DNA of 64,000 nt from an uncultured Saprospiraceae bacterium (GCA_937139495.1 CAKZQC010000027.1:124001-188000), one strand, 5' to 3'. Positions 38,243 through 47,433 are shown, counted from the stretch's first letter. The notes: generated from the letters alone by a model not told the origin. Program-made: numbers and translations.

Positions 38243-38806
38243 ATGAAAAATCTGTTTATCTATACATTCACTTTACTGATTGTATCCTTGTCTGCAAGTT
38301 GTGGCAGTGAAACAAAGTCTAAATTGGCACCTAACGAAGATCAAGAAAAAAATGCTTACGAAAGCTGGAAAAAGCAAGCGATTGCAAATAAAGAATATGT
38401 AACCAAAGAAGATTGCGGCACAGCGGCAACCGCCTATTCTATACCAGAAGATTTCGACAAAAAGACTGGCGACTTGAACGGTGATGGGCATCAAGATGCA
38501 CTGTTTATTATTACGCCTATTTCTTGCGAATCAGGCAATAAAGTTAAGTTCCAAAATGCTATATTATTATTGTCCAATATAGAGAACCAAGGATATGAAA
38601 TTCTACGCCTAGGTAATCCGTTATCTGGCGAAAACAAGGAGAATACCTTCTACACTCCACATGATTTTTCGGAGGAAGGAAAAATGAAAGCAACTCGTTT
38701 TGAGTATCAAGAAGGAGATGAGAGCTATTGCCCTAGCCTTCAGAAAGAAATAGAGTTAACCTATAAAGAGGGCAGATTTTTTCACGCAGAAGTTGCTATT
38801 CAGTAA
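38243..38806 (+). CDS. Lipoprotein with Ca-binding-like loop, second of a tandem pair
   Basis: A 187-residue lipoprotein (lipobox VSLSASCGS). It repeats the organisation of the preceding protein: EDCGTAAT, the loop KTGDLNGDGHQDALFIITPI, ISCESGN and a C-terminal SYCPSLQKEIELTYKEGRF. Sequence has diverged a good deal, but Cys and loop positions are kept. It lies 64 nt downstream of the first copy and is followed by a bidirectional terminator. Confidence 0.8.
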   Translation: MKNLFIYTFTLLIVSLSASCGSETKSKLAPNEDQEKNAYESWKKQAIANKEYVTKEDCGTAATAYSIPEDFDKKTGDLNGDGHQDALFIITPISCESGNKVKFQNAILLLSNIENQGYEILRLGNPLSGENKENTFYTPHDFSEEGKMKATRFEYQEGDESYCPSLQKEIELTYKEGRFFHAEVAIQ

Positions 38807-38830
38807 TCAACGCTCAGATTAACCAATAAC

Positions 38831-38873
38831 AAAAAGTGCCTATTTTCTTACATAGAAAATAGGCACTTTTATT
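38831..38873. terminator. Bidirectional terminator between the lipoprotein gene and pdhB
   Basis: AAAAGTGCCTATTTTCT pairs with AGAAAATAGGCACTTTT (17 bp) across a 5-nt loop, with A and T runs at the outer ends serving both strands. Confidence 0.85.
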
Positions 38874-38893
38874 ATATTCTGTGAGTTGCGATA

Positions 38894-39877
38894 CTAGCGG
38901 TACATAACCGCTTTCACTGCTTTTACTACTTTTTCTGGATTCGGCGAATAAGCATCGACCAATGTTGGTGCGTAGCACATACTAACATCTGCTCCGTTTA
39001 GTCGAGTGACAGGAGCATCGAGATAATCAAATGCGTGCTTCTGTACACGATAAGCAATCTCCGCCGATACACCAGCGAAGGGCCAAGACTCATCAATAAC
39101 TACTAGGCGATTTGTTTTTTTGACCGACTTGATAATAGCACCTTCGTCCATTGGGCGAATCGTACGCAAGTCAATTACTTCTACCGAAATGCCTTCTTTA
39201 GCGAGTTCTTCGGCTGCAGCCATGGCGATTTTCACCATTTTGTTGTACGTCACGATAGTTACGTCTGTACCTTCTCTTTTTACTTTGGCTACGCCAATCG
39301 GTATCAAGTATTCTTCCTCTGGCACTTCACCCACATCGCCATACATGACTTCCGATTCCATAAAACAAACTGGATCTGGGTCACGAATAGCCGACTTCAA
39401 CAATCCTTTAGCATCATAAGGATTAGAAATAGAAACTACTTTCAAGCCTGGTACGTTAGCCATCCAACTCTCAAATGTTTGAGAGTGTTGTTGTGCCAAT
39501 TGTCCAGCAGTACCCGTTCCGCCTCTAAATACAATAGGACAAGAAAACTGCCCTGCGGACATAGAGTGTACTTTAGCCGCATGATTGACGATTTGATCAA
39601 ATGCCAATACCGCAAAATTCCAAGTCATAAACTCTACAATCGGGCGTAAGCCAGCCATAGCCGCTCCTACTCCTATTGCGGTAAAACCAAGTTCGGCAAT
39701 AGGCGTATCAATGACACGTTTAGCTCCAAATTCTTCGAGCATTCCCTGACTGACCTTGTAAGCACCATTGTACTCAGCGACTTCTTCGCCCATCAAAAAT
39801 ACAGTCTCATCTTGACGCATTTCTTCCGACATTGCTTCACGCAATGCCTCACGCATACGGATTTTCCTAGTTGCCAT
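38894..39877 (-). CDS. pdhB: Pyruvate dehydrogenase E1 component, beta subunit
   Basis: 327 residues, the normal size for a separate E1-beta. The N-terminus REALREAMSEEMRQDETVFL and the GEEVAEYNGAYKVSQGM segment are typical. DTPIAELGFTAIGVGAAMAG is present, and the transketolase C-terminal domain reads VIDLRTIRPMDEGAI. With E1-alpha it decarboxylates pyruvate on thiamine diphosphate and acetylates E2. The alpha-subunit gene is not adjacent. A minus-strand -7-like box (TATTTTTG, plus-strand 39926-39933) lies 49 nt upstream. Confidence 0.95.
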   Translation of the reverse strand: MATRKIRMREALREAMSEEMRQDETVFLMGEEVAEYNGAYKVSQGMLEEFGAKRVIDTPIAELGFTAIGVGAAMAGLRPIVEFMTWNFAVLAFDQIVNHAAKVHSMSAGQFSCPIVFRGGTGTAGQLAQQHSQTFESWMANVPGLKVVSISNPYDAKGLLKSAIRDPDPVCFMESEVMYGDVGEVPEEEYLIPIGVAKVKREGTDVTIVTYNKMVKIAMAAAEELAKEGISVEVIDLRTIRPMDEGAIIKSVKKTNRLVVIDESWPFAGVSAEIAYRVQKHAFDYLDAPVTRLNGADVSMCYAPTLVDAYSPNPEKVVKAVKAVMYR

Positions 39878-40015
39878 AATTTATTAGTGGTTTATCGTTG
39901 TTTTGTGGATATTCCTGTTGAATGCCAAAAATAGCGAATTGAATTGTATTTTTGGCACTTAATGCAAGGCTTTTTATTTTTTCTAGTATTGCAATGTCTT
40001 TTTAGACCTTGTGAG

Positions 40016-40148
40016 ATAAGTACAGGACAAAACTTATTTCAAGTAATGCGAGGGATTTAATTAGTAGAGAGGTGTAGGTGCTAAGCACCTTATTGGAGGC
40101 TAAATAATACCTTTGGAATAAGTATTTTTAATTTTTGTCCTGTACTCA
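40016..40148. mobile_element. Non-autonomous IS4-type element (MITE), copy 2, with target duplication
   Basis: 133 bp from ATAAGTACAGGACAAAA to TTTTGTCCTGTACTCA, flanked by a 10-bp direct repeat ACCTTGTGAG (40006-40015 and 40149-40158). That is a clean target-site duplication and shows transposition. The central stem is shortened (AGGTGCTAAGCACCT), and the left half differs from copies 1 and 3. It occupies the centre of the otherwise featureless 39878-40251 gap. Confidence 0.85.
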
Positions 40149-40251
40149 ACCTTGTGAGTCTAAAATAAACCACTTTATTTGCTTTATTTTTTCAATAAAA
40201 AACAATCTTTATGTTTATTTTGTATGGTAATAGAGCAAACTCTAGTAATAG

Positions 40252-40773
40252 ATGACTCACACTATTGTACCGAATACAAAACTACCTATGTTTAGCAGCA
40301 AAAAATCATCTTGGACAGATCAAATCAAGGATAAAGTGACGGTTTATGTCGATGAACTTTTTCAAGAGTATCGAGGACAAATCACGATTGATTTGGCAAG
40401 GGGCTTATCCGCTTTGGCTGGGCTTATTGCCTTATGGACAATGGCAATTGTCTGCGTTGTGTTTATCGGGACGACTATCGCACTTCTCATTGGTTGGTTA
40501 CTTTCCTTTTACTTGAGTACTTTTGGGTATATTATTGGTTTTCTGCTCGTATCTATGAGCTTTTTGGGTGCCGCTTATTATGTACTCAAACACAAAGATA
40601 AATATATAGAACAGCCTGTTTTTCATACCATGTCCGATGCCCTTCGTAGTCCATTGCATCAAGCAAAACAAACAGAAAAAGCTAAAGTTGTAGTACCTGA
40701 AGACGGTGGCGTACAACCCATTATTGGTCCACCACAAGACATAGAACCACTCCAGGATAAAGACAAAAAATAA
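40252..40773 (+). CDS. Phage-holin-superfamily-like membrane protein
   Basis: 173 residues. An amphipathic N-terminus (DQIKDKVTVYVDELFQEYRG) is followed by two TM helices (LSALAGLIALWTMAIVCVVF; IIGFLLVSMSFLGAAYYVL) and a polar tail. This two-helix form with a YVxxxxxEYRG-type helix is like the holin-X/DUF1469-type proteins of Bacteroidota, which are chromosomal and not lytic as far as known. An in-frame Met at residue 13 is an alternative start. Confidence 0.7.
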   Translation: MTHTIVPNTKLPMFSSKKSSWTDQIKDKVTVYVDELFQEYRGQITIDLARGLSALAGLIALWTMAIVCVVFIGTTIALLIGWLLSFYLSTFGYIIGFLLVSMSFLGAAYYVLKHKDKYIEQPVFHTMSDALRSPLHQAKQTEKAKVVVPEDGGVQPIIGPPQDIEPLQDKDKK

Positions 40774-40787
40774 GTTCTAGAACAAAG

Positions 40788-40829
40788 AAAAGCAGGAATT
40801 TGGTGATTACCAAATTCCTGCTTTTCTTT
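40788..40829. terminator. Bidirectional terminator before rpoD
   Basis: A 17-bp perfect stem (AAAAGCAGGAATTTGGT, 40788-40804, with 40809-40825) and a 4-nt loop, placed between the convergent 40252-40773 gene and rpoD. Confidence 0.85.
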
Positions 40830-41701
40830 TAGCCTAAGTACGAACGAAGGGCGTTTCTATTTGCCGACTTTCGTAGTCTTCTTATTGCTCGCTCCTTGAT
40901 TTGGCGAACTCGTTCTCTAGTCAAATCGCACAAATAGCCGATTTCTTCTAGCGTTTTAGGTTTTTCGTTATTCAGTCCATAATAAGCACTAATAATCTGC
41001 ACTTCTTTTTCGGTCAGCGTGGCTAGACCATTGCGGACTTCTTCCTGTAGCGATTCGTGCATCAAGCTATTTTCCAGCTCCTCTTCCGAACCTTCGGACT
41101 CTATTGTGTCGAGCATCGTCAAGGAGTCCATTCCATCAGATCCCAATGGAGCATCTACCGAAACGTGCTTGCCTCCTATTCGCAGAATATTACGAACTTC
41201 TTTTTCGGTCATTTCTACCATATCCGCCAATTCGGCAGCATTGGGTTCTCGCTCATATTGCTGCATGAAAGCATGGTACGCCTCATTTATTTTGTTGTTG
41301 GAGCTAATCTTATTGAGTGGCAACCGAACCATTCTGGATTGTTCTACGATTGCTTGTAATATTGCTTGACGAATCCACCAAACCGCATACGAAATAAACT
41401 TAAACCCCTTGGTTTCATCAAATCGTCTGGCAGCTTTGATCAAGCCTACATTACCTTCATTAATCAAATCAACTAAAGGCAATCCTTGATTTTGGTATTG
41501 CTTGGCAACCGAAATCACAAAACGTAAATTGGCACGTGTCATCGTATGCAGAGCATCTTCGTTACCTGCTCTAATCTGACGAGCCAACTCTGCTTCTTCA
41601 TCGCTAGAAATCAAATCAATTTTACCGACTTCGTTTAGGTATTTGTCTAGTGAAAGACTATCCCTATTTGTTATTTTTTGAGTAATTTTTAGCTGACGCA
41701 T
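40829..41701 (-). CDS. rpoD: Primary sigma factor, Bacteroidota-type short RpoD
   Basis: 290 residues, lacking region 1.1 and the long non-conserved insert of proteobacterial sigma-70, as in known Bacteroidota. Region 1.2 is SLSLDKYLNEVGKIDLIS, and region 2 includes DLINEGNVGLIKAARRFDE and FISYAVWWIRQAI. Region 4 has the helix-turn-helix TLEEIGYLCDLTRERVRQIK. It directs RNA polymerase to the TTTG/TAnnTTTG promoters found in this window. Confidence 0.95.
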   Translation of the reverse strand: MRQLKITQKITNRDSLSLDKYLNEVGKIDLISSDEEAELARQIRAGNEDALHTMTRANLRFVISVAKQYQNQGLPLVDLINEGNVGLIKAARRFDETKGFKFISYAVWWIRQAILQAIVEQSRMVRLPLNKISSNNKINEAYHAFMQQYEREPNAAELADMVEMTEKEVRNILRIGGKHVSVDAPLGSDGMDSLTMLDTIESEGSEEELENSLMHESLQEEVRNGLATLTEKEVQIISAYYGLNNEKPKTLEEIGYLCDLTRERVRQIKERAIRRLRKSANRNALRSYLG

Positions 41702-41892
41702 AACTTGTAATTTTAGATAGTTGCCTAGATGTGTTAGGTTCCTTTAATACGTTTATTTCTCCCAAAAAGTTGCTTTCTCATAAACTATTTTTCATTAAAA
41801 AGCAAATAACTCACAAGGTGTAAGCAAAAAAATAACATTTATCCGTTAACCTTAGCTATTCAACTATACTTTACTGCCCTCTTCTAGCACAT

Positions 41893-42513
41893 TTACACCA
41901 ACAGGTCGGTATCAAACTGAGCAGCTTGTTCATTAATCCAATCCGAATCAAGCGTACCTGTCCAAGGGATTCTTGCTAGTTTTTTTAGTTGGGTATATTG
42001 CACAATATAATCTTCGGTAGCGGGTGTGGCTTCGCCATTAAAAACGATGCCTGCTATGGGAATATTCTTTTGTTGCAGTGCAAAAATAGAAAGCAACGTG
42101 TGATTGATACTGCCCAAGTAGTTTTTGGAAACCAAAATAACAGGTATTTGCCATTGAGCCATCAAATCAATAATCAATTCTTTATCGTTGAGTGGCACAA
42201 AAAGTCCTCCTGCCCCTTCTACAATCAAATTATTGGTGGTACTTGGCAATTCTAATTCATTCGTATCAATTCGCACCTGATCCAATTCCGCAGCATAATG
42301 AGGTGAAGCTGGCGTCTGCAAGCGATACCCTTCTGGATAAAAAGTAGTTTTACTATCGTTCACCAATCGCTGCACCTTCATGGTGTCGGTATTATCTAAC
42401 TCACCTGCTTGTATTGGTTTCCAGTAATCTGCCTGCAATGCCTTGGTCAGTATCGCAGCCACTACCGTTTTGCCTGCATCGGTATCTATTCCTGTTACAA
42501 AGTATTTTTTCAT
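41893..42513 (-). CDS. bioD: Dethiobiotin synthetase
   Basis: 206 residues. The N-terminal P-loop YFVTGIDTDAGKTVVAAIL is the BioD form of Walker A. YWKPIQAGELDNTDT binds the diaminononanoate substrate, and VEGAGGLFVPLND carries the conserved Glu and Gly residues. It closes the ureido ring in biotin synthesis using ATP and CO2. Other bio genes are not adjacent. A 57-nt perfect palindrome lies just upstream of its start. Confidence 0.95.
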   Translation of the reverse strand: MKKYFVTGIDTDAGKTVVAAILTKALQADYWKPIQAGELDNTDTMKVQRLVNDSKTTFYPEGYRLQTPASPHYAAELDQVRIDTNELELPSTTNNLIVEGAGGLFVPLNDKELIIDLMAQWQIPVILVSKNYLGSINHTLLSIFALQQKNIPIAGIVFNGEATPATEDYIVQYTQLKKLARIPWTGTLDSDWINEQAAQFDTDLLV

Positions 42514-42546
42514 AGTTTTTTTTTTGATTTATCAGATTTAATCTCT

Positions 42547-42603
42547 ACCCTAATATACAAATAGAGGTGCAGCAATGCTGCACCTCTATTTGTATATTAG
42601 GGT
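42547..42603. repeat. 57-nt palindrome with 28-bp perfect arms
   Basis: The arm starting ACCCTAATATACAAATAGAG (42547-42574) pairs without mismatch with 42576-42603 around a single A. It lies 33 nt upstream of bioD and 71 nt beyond the stop of the 42675-44312 gene, both leftward. There is no T-run directly after the stem on the minus strand. It may work as a strong roadblock terminator, a bioD leader hairpin, or be a palindromic repeat unit. Confidence 0.75.
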
Positions 42604-42674
42604 GTTTAAGAAGTCCGTTGGCGGGAGAAAAAAACATTTAATTTTCACTCGAACTGACTTTTAAAACAACTTAA

Positions 42675-44312
42675 TTAGTTAAGCGTCTTTTTGATTCCTA
42701 CATTGAACGAAAAAGTGCTAATATGATCTTTATTAATTCCTGTAGGCAAAATACCTTGCTTATAAATCGGCATTAAGTACAAGCTGATATTTTCGCTCAA
42801 TTGTCTTTCTATTCCAATACCTCCACCTATCGAAAGGTAGAAATTATTACCAAAGTCACCTCCTTCCAAGGCACCTTTTTCAGCTCCATCAGAATTGATA
42901 GCAGCATTGATATTCAATCCATTGTCCAATTGTGTCGTTTGGCTACCATCATAGTAACGACTCGCTACAATATTGGCAGTAGCTCCTGCACTGACGAACA
43001 CACGCCATTTGTCATCTTCCAATAATATATACTGTACATCTACTGGAATCTGCAATACAATCAAATTACTATTTTTGGTTTCATCGATTGTGTAGCTGTT
43101 CCCATCGACGTTATCTAGCATATAAGTTTGATCCGACAAGTAAGATTTGTACGCTCCAGACAAACCTGTTTTCAAAAATACTTTCTTAGAAAGTTCTATA
43201 TCCATGAATACCCCTGCACCATAACCAATACCAGTACTGCCCATGCTAGTTGCCAAGTTGGCATCTACCGAAGCCGTACCACCCACGTGTATTCTACGAA
43301 TATACGTCTCTCTACTATCTGCATTTTTGAGTTCAAAAATAGGCTCTTTAATCGTATTCTTAATTTGATTGTTCTCCAAACTAATAACAGATAATTCTTT
43401 GGACGACAATAACGAGTTCAATCGCTGATTACCTACTATTGTTACTTGGTCGTTGGTTGTAATCGTATTAGCGTTTTCCGCTGCGTTAGTTGTAGCCGTT
43501 GTATTGTGGTTCGTAGCATTGTCATACAATGTATTGTTGATGCCGTTTGCGTCAATAATATTGCCTGCTGTTGATAGTACTGCATTCGTAATCGAAGCCT
43601 TGTTTTGCTTCGTCTTATTAGCCATTGCTTTTTTGGTAGCAATATCCAAAAGGCGACTGTTTGTAGCACGACTTCCTACTACTTGCTGATTGTTTTGCCC
43701 TTGCAGATTATTGATACCTGTACTATTATCAGTGGTACTGTTTGTAGTGTTCTTTGCAGTACTTTTATTTATAGTCTTATTACTCTCAAAGTTAGTATTT
43801 TCGGAGTTATTATTGGCGTTCTCATTTGCGGTAGTGTTTGCAACTGTATTCGCCGAATTGTTATTATTTTGGTTTTGGCTGCTTGCCAATTGATTTTGGT
43901 AAGCGGTCAAATTATTGGCGGAAGCCTCTGCTGTATTCTTGACAGTAGGATTCGCAATAGTAGTATTATTTAGTGTCGAGTTATTCTCATATTTTTTATT
44001 TGAATTAGACATTAGATTACAGAAAGTGAATACAAAAAGTGCAATTACAGCAGCTTCTACTGCTTTAATTCCCCACATATAGGGCGACAATCGTTTTTTC
44101 TTTTCTAATAGTTGTTCAAATTCGTCCCAGTTCGCTTCTTCATAAGGCATCTGAAAACTTTCAAATGCGTCTGCGGCTTGTTGATCGATTCCAAATTCGG
44201 CATCTAGCGTTTGTTCAAAACTAGACCAGTCAGCAGCGGAATAGTCCGCCTCAAAATTTTGTAACGCTTCTTGAGCAAGTTTATCGATAGGGTCAAAGTC
44301 TTTGTTGTTCAT
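42675..44312 (-). CDS. Envelope-spanning protein: anti-sigma-like N-terminus, TM helix, Asn-rich linker, OMP barrel
   Basis: 545 residues. The cytoplasmic start has two 19-residue repeats (19-37 and 52-70) with the pattern F..xY..A.W..FEQ.L. One TM helix follows at about 79-101 (IKAVEAAVIALFVFTFCNL). A low-complexity Asn/Thr/Ala linker spans about 108-215 and a mixed region runs to about 335. A PorT-like outer-membrane beta-barrel ends FSFNVGIKKTLN. It lies 9 nt downstream of an ECF sigma gene, so I infer an anti-sigma that could sense the outer membrane directly. The anti-sigma function is inference; the domain order is seen. Confidence 0.82.
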   Translation of the reverse strand: MNNKDFDPIDKLAQEALQNFEADYSAADWSSFEQTLDAEFGIDQQAADAFESFQMPYEEANWDEFEQLLEKKKRLSPYMWGIKAVEAAVIALFVFTFCNLMSNSNKKYENNSTLNNTTIANPTVKNTAEASANNLTAYQNQLASSQNQNNNNSANTVANTTANENANNNSENTNFESNKTINKSTAKNTTNSTTDNSTGINNLQGQNNQQVVGSRATNSRLLDIATKKAMANKTKQNKASITNAVLSTAGNIIDANGINNTLYDNATNHNTTATTNAAENANTITTNDQVTIVGNQRLNSLLSSKELSVISLENNQIKNTIKEPIFELKNADSRETYIRRIHVGGTASVDANLATSMGSTGIGYGAGVFMDIELSKKVFLKTGLSGAYKSYLSDQTYMLDNVDGNSYTIDETKNSNLIVLQIPVDVQYILLEDDKWRVFVSAGATANIVASRYYDGSQTTQLDNGLNINAAINSDGAEKGALEGGDFGNNFYLSIGGGIGIERQLSENISLYLMPIYKQGILPTGINKDHISTFSFNVGIKKTLN

Positions 44313-44321
44313 TTGCTTTGA

Positions 44322-44918
44322 TTATTTGTAGAGTGAGTGCAATAGGACTTTCAATTTGGCTCTAGCCTTGACTAGATTGGAGCGCGAGGTACTTTCGGAT
44401 ATACCGAGCTGATCGCCAACTTCTCGGTGAGAGTAGCCTTCAATAGCATATAAGTTAAATACCGCGCGGTAAGATGGGGGCAGTTTTTGTATTACCGACA
44501 AAATCTCTTTGGCAGAATAAATACTCACTGCGTCAGCTTCCTTAGAGCTTGCACTGTAGGCATTTTCTATATCTTCGGTACGGTGGCGCACCTCTTTGCG
44601 ATAAAAGTCAATGGCAGTGTTAATCATGATTCTGCGAATCCAACCTTCGAGCGATGTCCCCACTTTGTAGCGGTGCAGGTATCGAAACACCTTGATAAAA
44701 CCTTCGTTGATGATGTCTTTTGCATCTTCTCTATTGTTAGAATAACGCAAACATACGCCCATCATTTTGCCATAATGTGATTCGTACATTTTCTTTTGTG
44801 CCCAGCGTTCTTCGTCCAGACAACCCTGTACCATGCCTGCTTCCGTGTCTCTTATATCCACTTGCTGTTGACTAGGGGTGATATGTTTGGTTAATGGCAA
44901 ATTCAAAGCTAAACTCAT
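44322..44918 (-). CDS. ECF-type RNA polymerase sigma factor
   Basis: 198 residues. Region 2 reads YSNNREDAKDIINEGFIKVF and the following core-binding part is GWIRRIMINTAIDFYRKE. Region 4 has LPPSYRAVFNLYAIEGYSHREVGDQLGI, a normal helix-turn-helix. The N-terminal 30 or so residues before region 2 are variable. It is the first gene of a two-gene leftward operon with the envelope-spanning protein, which is its likely regulator. Confidence 0.93.
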   Translation of the reverse strand: MSLALNLPLTKHITPSQQQVDIRDTEAGMVQGCLDEERWAQKKMYESHYGKMMGVCLRYSNNREDAKDIINEGFIKVFRYLHRYKVGTSLEGWIRRIMINTAIDFYRKEVRHRTEDIENAYSASSKEADAVSIYSAKEILSVIQKLPPSYRAVFNLYAIEGYSHREVGDQLGISESTSRSNLVKARAKLKVLLHSLYK

Positions 44919-45119
44919 ATTTATTGATTTGAGGAGAACAAAATCAAGGCGTTGCCCATCAGGTGCTACTTAAATATAGCAATCTCAAAAGGTTTAGCAG
45001 TATGATTGCCAGATTAATTGGAGCGGCAGCTGCTATTCCTTTCTTATCAACAAAACGGTAGCAAACAGCAATGTGCTGCTTATGTAGTTATTTTTACATT
45101 ATTTTTTTGTGGTGGGAGC

Positions 45120-46142
45120 TTACGCCAATATCCGAATAATCATCTCTCTCAGCAATTCGCCAGGTGGTGTAGCGGTGTTGTTCACGCCCTTGGAGCGCAT
45201 ATCGTATTCTCGCAAGAGTGCAAAAATCTGCTCCAACTGTACCCTCGAATAGAGTTTAGTTGCCACTTTGTAATCGGATATAAAGAATGAATTGATACTC
45301 AATGCCGCACATATTTCCTTGTCGGAACTGCTACGCATCATCGATTGGCAAACATACACTTTGCTAAAAAAATTGTACAGCGTAGCGGTAATCATCGGCA
45401 ATGGATGATTTTTGGGATTGGCAATAAAATATTTCACAATCAAAAAGCTCTTGAATTGATTACGTGTTCCCAATGCTTTTTGCAATTCAAAAACATTAAA
45501 ATCTTTACTGATTCCAATATTTTTCTGAATAATTGTTTTGTCAATCGCTTCGCCTGCTGGCAAATTCAACAACAATTTGTCGAGCTCATTGGCTATTTTG
45601 GACAAATCGGAACCCAAATATTCGGACAATAAAGTAGCTGCCGCAGGCTTGATATGGTGTCCTTTATCTTTGATATAATTTGTAATCCAGTTCGGAATTT
45701 TACTATCATAGAGCTTTCCCGACTCAAACACACAGACTTTTTTGGACGCATTGAGTACCTTGCCGTATTTCTTGCGGCTGTCCATTTTTTTGTGCTTGTA
45801 CGCAAAAACCAAGATGGTCGTATCCAGTGGATTTTCAAAATAGCCTTGTAATTTGTCTAGCGTTTTGAGGTGTTGTGCTTCCTTAACTATTACGACTTGA
45901 CGTTCTGCCATTACAGGATAACGACGAGCATTGTCGAGTACATTTTTATAGTCAATTTCTTTGCCGTAGAGTATCGTTTGGTTAAATGCCTTGGTGGCAT
46001 CGTCGAGCACTTCGTGTTCAATTACTTTCGTAATCTCGTCGATATAATACGCCTCTTCTCCGTGCAGAAAATAGACAGGATAGTACTCCTTCTTACGGAG
46101 TCCATTCAATACTTGTTTGTAGGATAGTTTTTCTTTTGCCAT
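45120..46142 (-). CDS. holA: DNA polymerase III delta subunit
   Basis: A member of the clamp-loader ATPase-like family that opens the sliding clamp. An ATG at 46142 (MAKEKLSYKQVLNGLRK) is chosen over one 5 codons upstream, because a -7-like box (TATATTTG, plus-strand 46155-46162) would overlap the longer start. YPVYFLHGEEAYYIDEITKV is the delta N-terminus. There is no functional P-loop, as expected for delta. IANELDKLLLNL and the C-terminal helical collar are also normal. About 340 residues. Confidence 0.93.
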   Translation of the reverse strand: MAKEKLSYKQVLNGLRKKEYYPVYFLHGEEAYYIDEITKVIEHEVLDDATKAFNQTILYGKEIDYKNVLDNARRYPVMAERQVVIVKEAQHLKTLDKLQGYFENPLDTTILVFAYKHKKMDSRKKYGKVLNASKKVCVFESGKLYDSKIPNWITNYIKDKGHHIKPAAATLLSEYLGSDLSKIANELDKLLLNLPAGEAIDKTIIQKNIGISKDFNVFELQKALGTRNQFKSFLIVKYFIANPKNHPLPMITATLYNFFSKVYVCQSMMRSSSDKEICAALSINSFFISDYKVATKLYSRVQLEQIFALLREYDMRSKGVNNTATPPGELLREMIIRILA

Positions 46143-46247
46143 AATTGTAGGCGACAAATATACACAAGAATTTAGGATTGTTCCTCTTCTTCTGAGAAAA
46201 TATATGCTCTAGATGTTTATAAAAAAACTTTATTGTTAACATTAAAA

Positions 46248-47433
46248 TTTAAGTACAGGACAAAAATTATTAATTAATAATTGAATAGGGTAAAAAAGAA
46301 AGAGTTATTGGTAAAAATGATAAATTGCAATTGCGAAAAAACGATTTACTACACCAATAACTCAAGATGGAAGATAGAGAAAGGCAATTAGAAGAACAAC
46401 TTTCAGCCCACTTTATTGGTAATATACAACGTCAAAGGATGTTGTCTAAGTTAGTTTTGGGTATGGTTCAACTTGGCACAATAAGCTATTCTAAACTAAG
46501 GCTAGTGATCAATAGTGAAGTGAAGCCAGCATCCAATTATAAGCGAATTCAACGCTTTGTAAAAGACTATAAATTTGAACAGCAGAGCTATATGAAATTT
46601 ATATGGTCGTTGTTTGTTGAGCCTCAAAATTGGGTAGCGTTAACAATAGACCGAACGAATTGGAAATTTGGAGAAAAGGACATCAATATATTGATGCTAG
46701 GTATTAGTTATAAAGGAACAATGATACCGTTGGTATGGAGCCTATTAGAAAAGCGAGGAAACTCTTCGACCGAAGAGCGTAAAGTGTTAATAGAGCAACT
46801 GTATAGTTGTTTAAATAGTAGTCAAATCAAACAAATAAAAGTGCTATTAGCAGATAGGGAGTTTATTGGTAATGAATAGTTTAGCTATTTAAAGGAACGT
46901 TCATTGAACTTTATTGTCAGAATCAGAAATAACAGTAAAATGAGAAAGAAAGGAACACTCAAAGAGCAAAAAGTGGGTTCTTATTTTAATCAAAAAACCT
47001 TTAAGTCATTACGGAAGGAAAGAATACTGTTTGGGCATGAATTATATGTTGCTGGACAAACTAAAACGAACAAAGAGACGCTAGTACTAGTTAGTAATCT
47101 ACCGCTTTCAAAAGGACGTTTACTTTATGCACAAAGATGGGGAATTGAAGTGTTTTTTGGTGCTTGCAAACGTAGAGGTTTTAAATTTGGAGGATACACC
47201 TGTAACAAAGCCAGCTCGGCTTTCTAATTTGATTTTTCTTATTGCAATAGCTTTTGTTTGGTCTATCAAAACAGGGGAAGTTTTACTAAAAGCAGGACAA
47301 CAACCGATAACACTCAAAAAATTGCGAGGAAAACTCGTTCGGCTCTTTAGCTTATTCCGAATTGGCTTCGGCAACGAATTCTCGCTCATTAACCATTATA
47401 TTATGAAATTATTTTTTTGTCCTGCACTTAAAA
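46248..47433 (+). mobile_element. IS4-family insertion sequence (inactive)
   Basis: About 1186 bp with terminal inverted repeats TTTAAGTACAGGACAAAAA (left) and its near-complement at 47415-47433 (one A/G mismatch). It encodes one transposase on the + strand, now broken. No intact target-site duplication is seen in the AT-rich flanks. The termini are shared with the three short elements at 7902, 40016 and 63175, so a working relative is the likely source of their movement. Confidence 0.88.
46367..47412 (+). pseudogene. IS4-family transposase, disrupted by a stop codon and a frameshift
   Basis: The first part (170 codons) has the DDE residues Asp in LTIDRTNWKFG and Asp in VLLADREFIGNE. An in-frame TAG at 46877-46879 follows (Trp is the usual residue), and the same frame then continues FSYLKERSLNFIVRIRN. 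YAQRWGIEVFFGACKRRGFK fits the YREK signature Y-x2-R-x3-E-x6-K exactly. One extra G near 47190 shifts the frame: the expected continuation EDTPVTKPARLSNLIF is in the next frame. The shifted frame runs on beyond the right terminal repeat. Confidence 0.88.

Noticed and set aside
43605-43973. Hydrophobic plus-strand ORFs in the Asn-rich linker region
   Set aside because: They are the antisense reading of AAT/AAC/ACT repeats, which yields Val/Leu/Ile runs by composition alone.
45018-45290. 90-codon plus-strand ORF beside holA
   Set aside because: Most of it is antisense to holA, and its residues show no pattern or signal.
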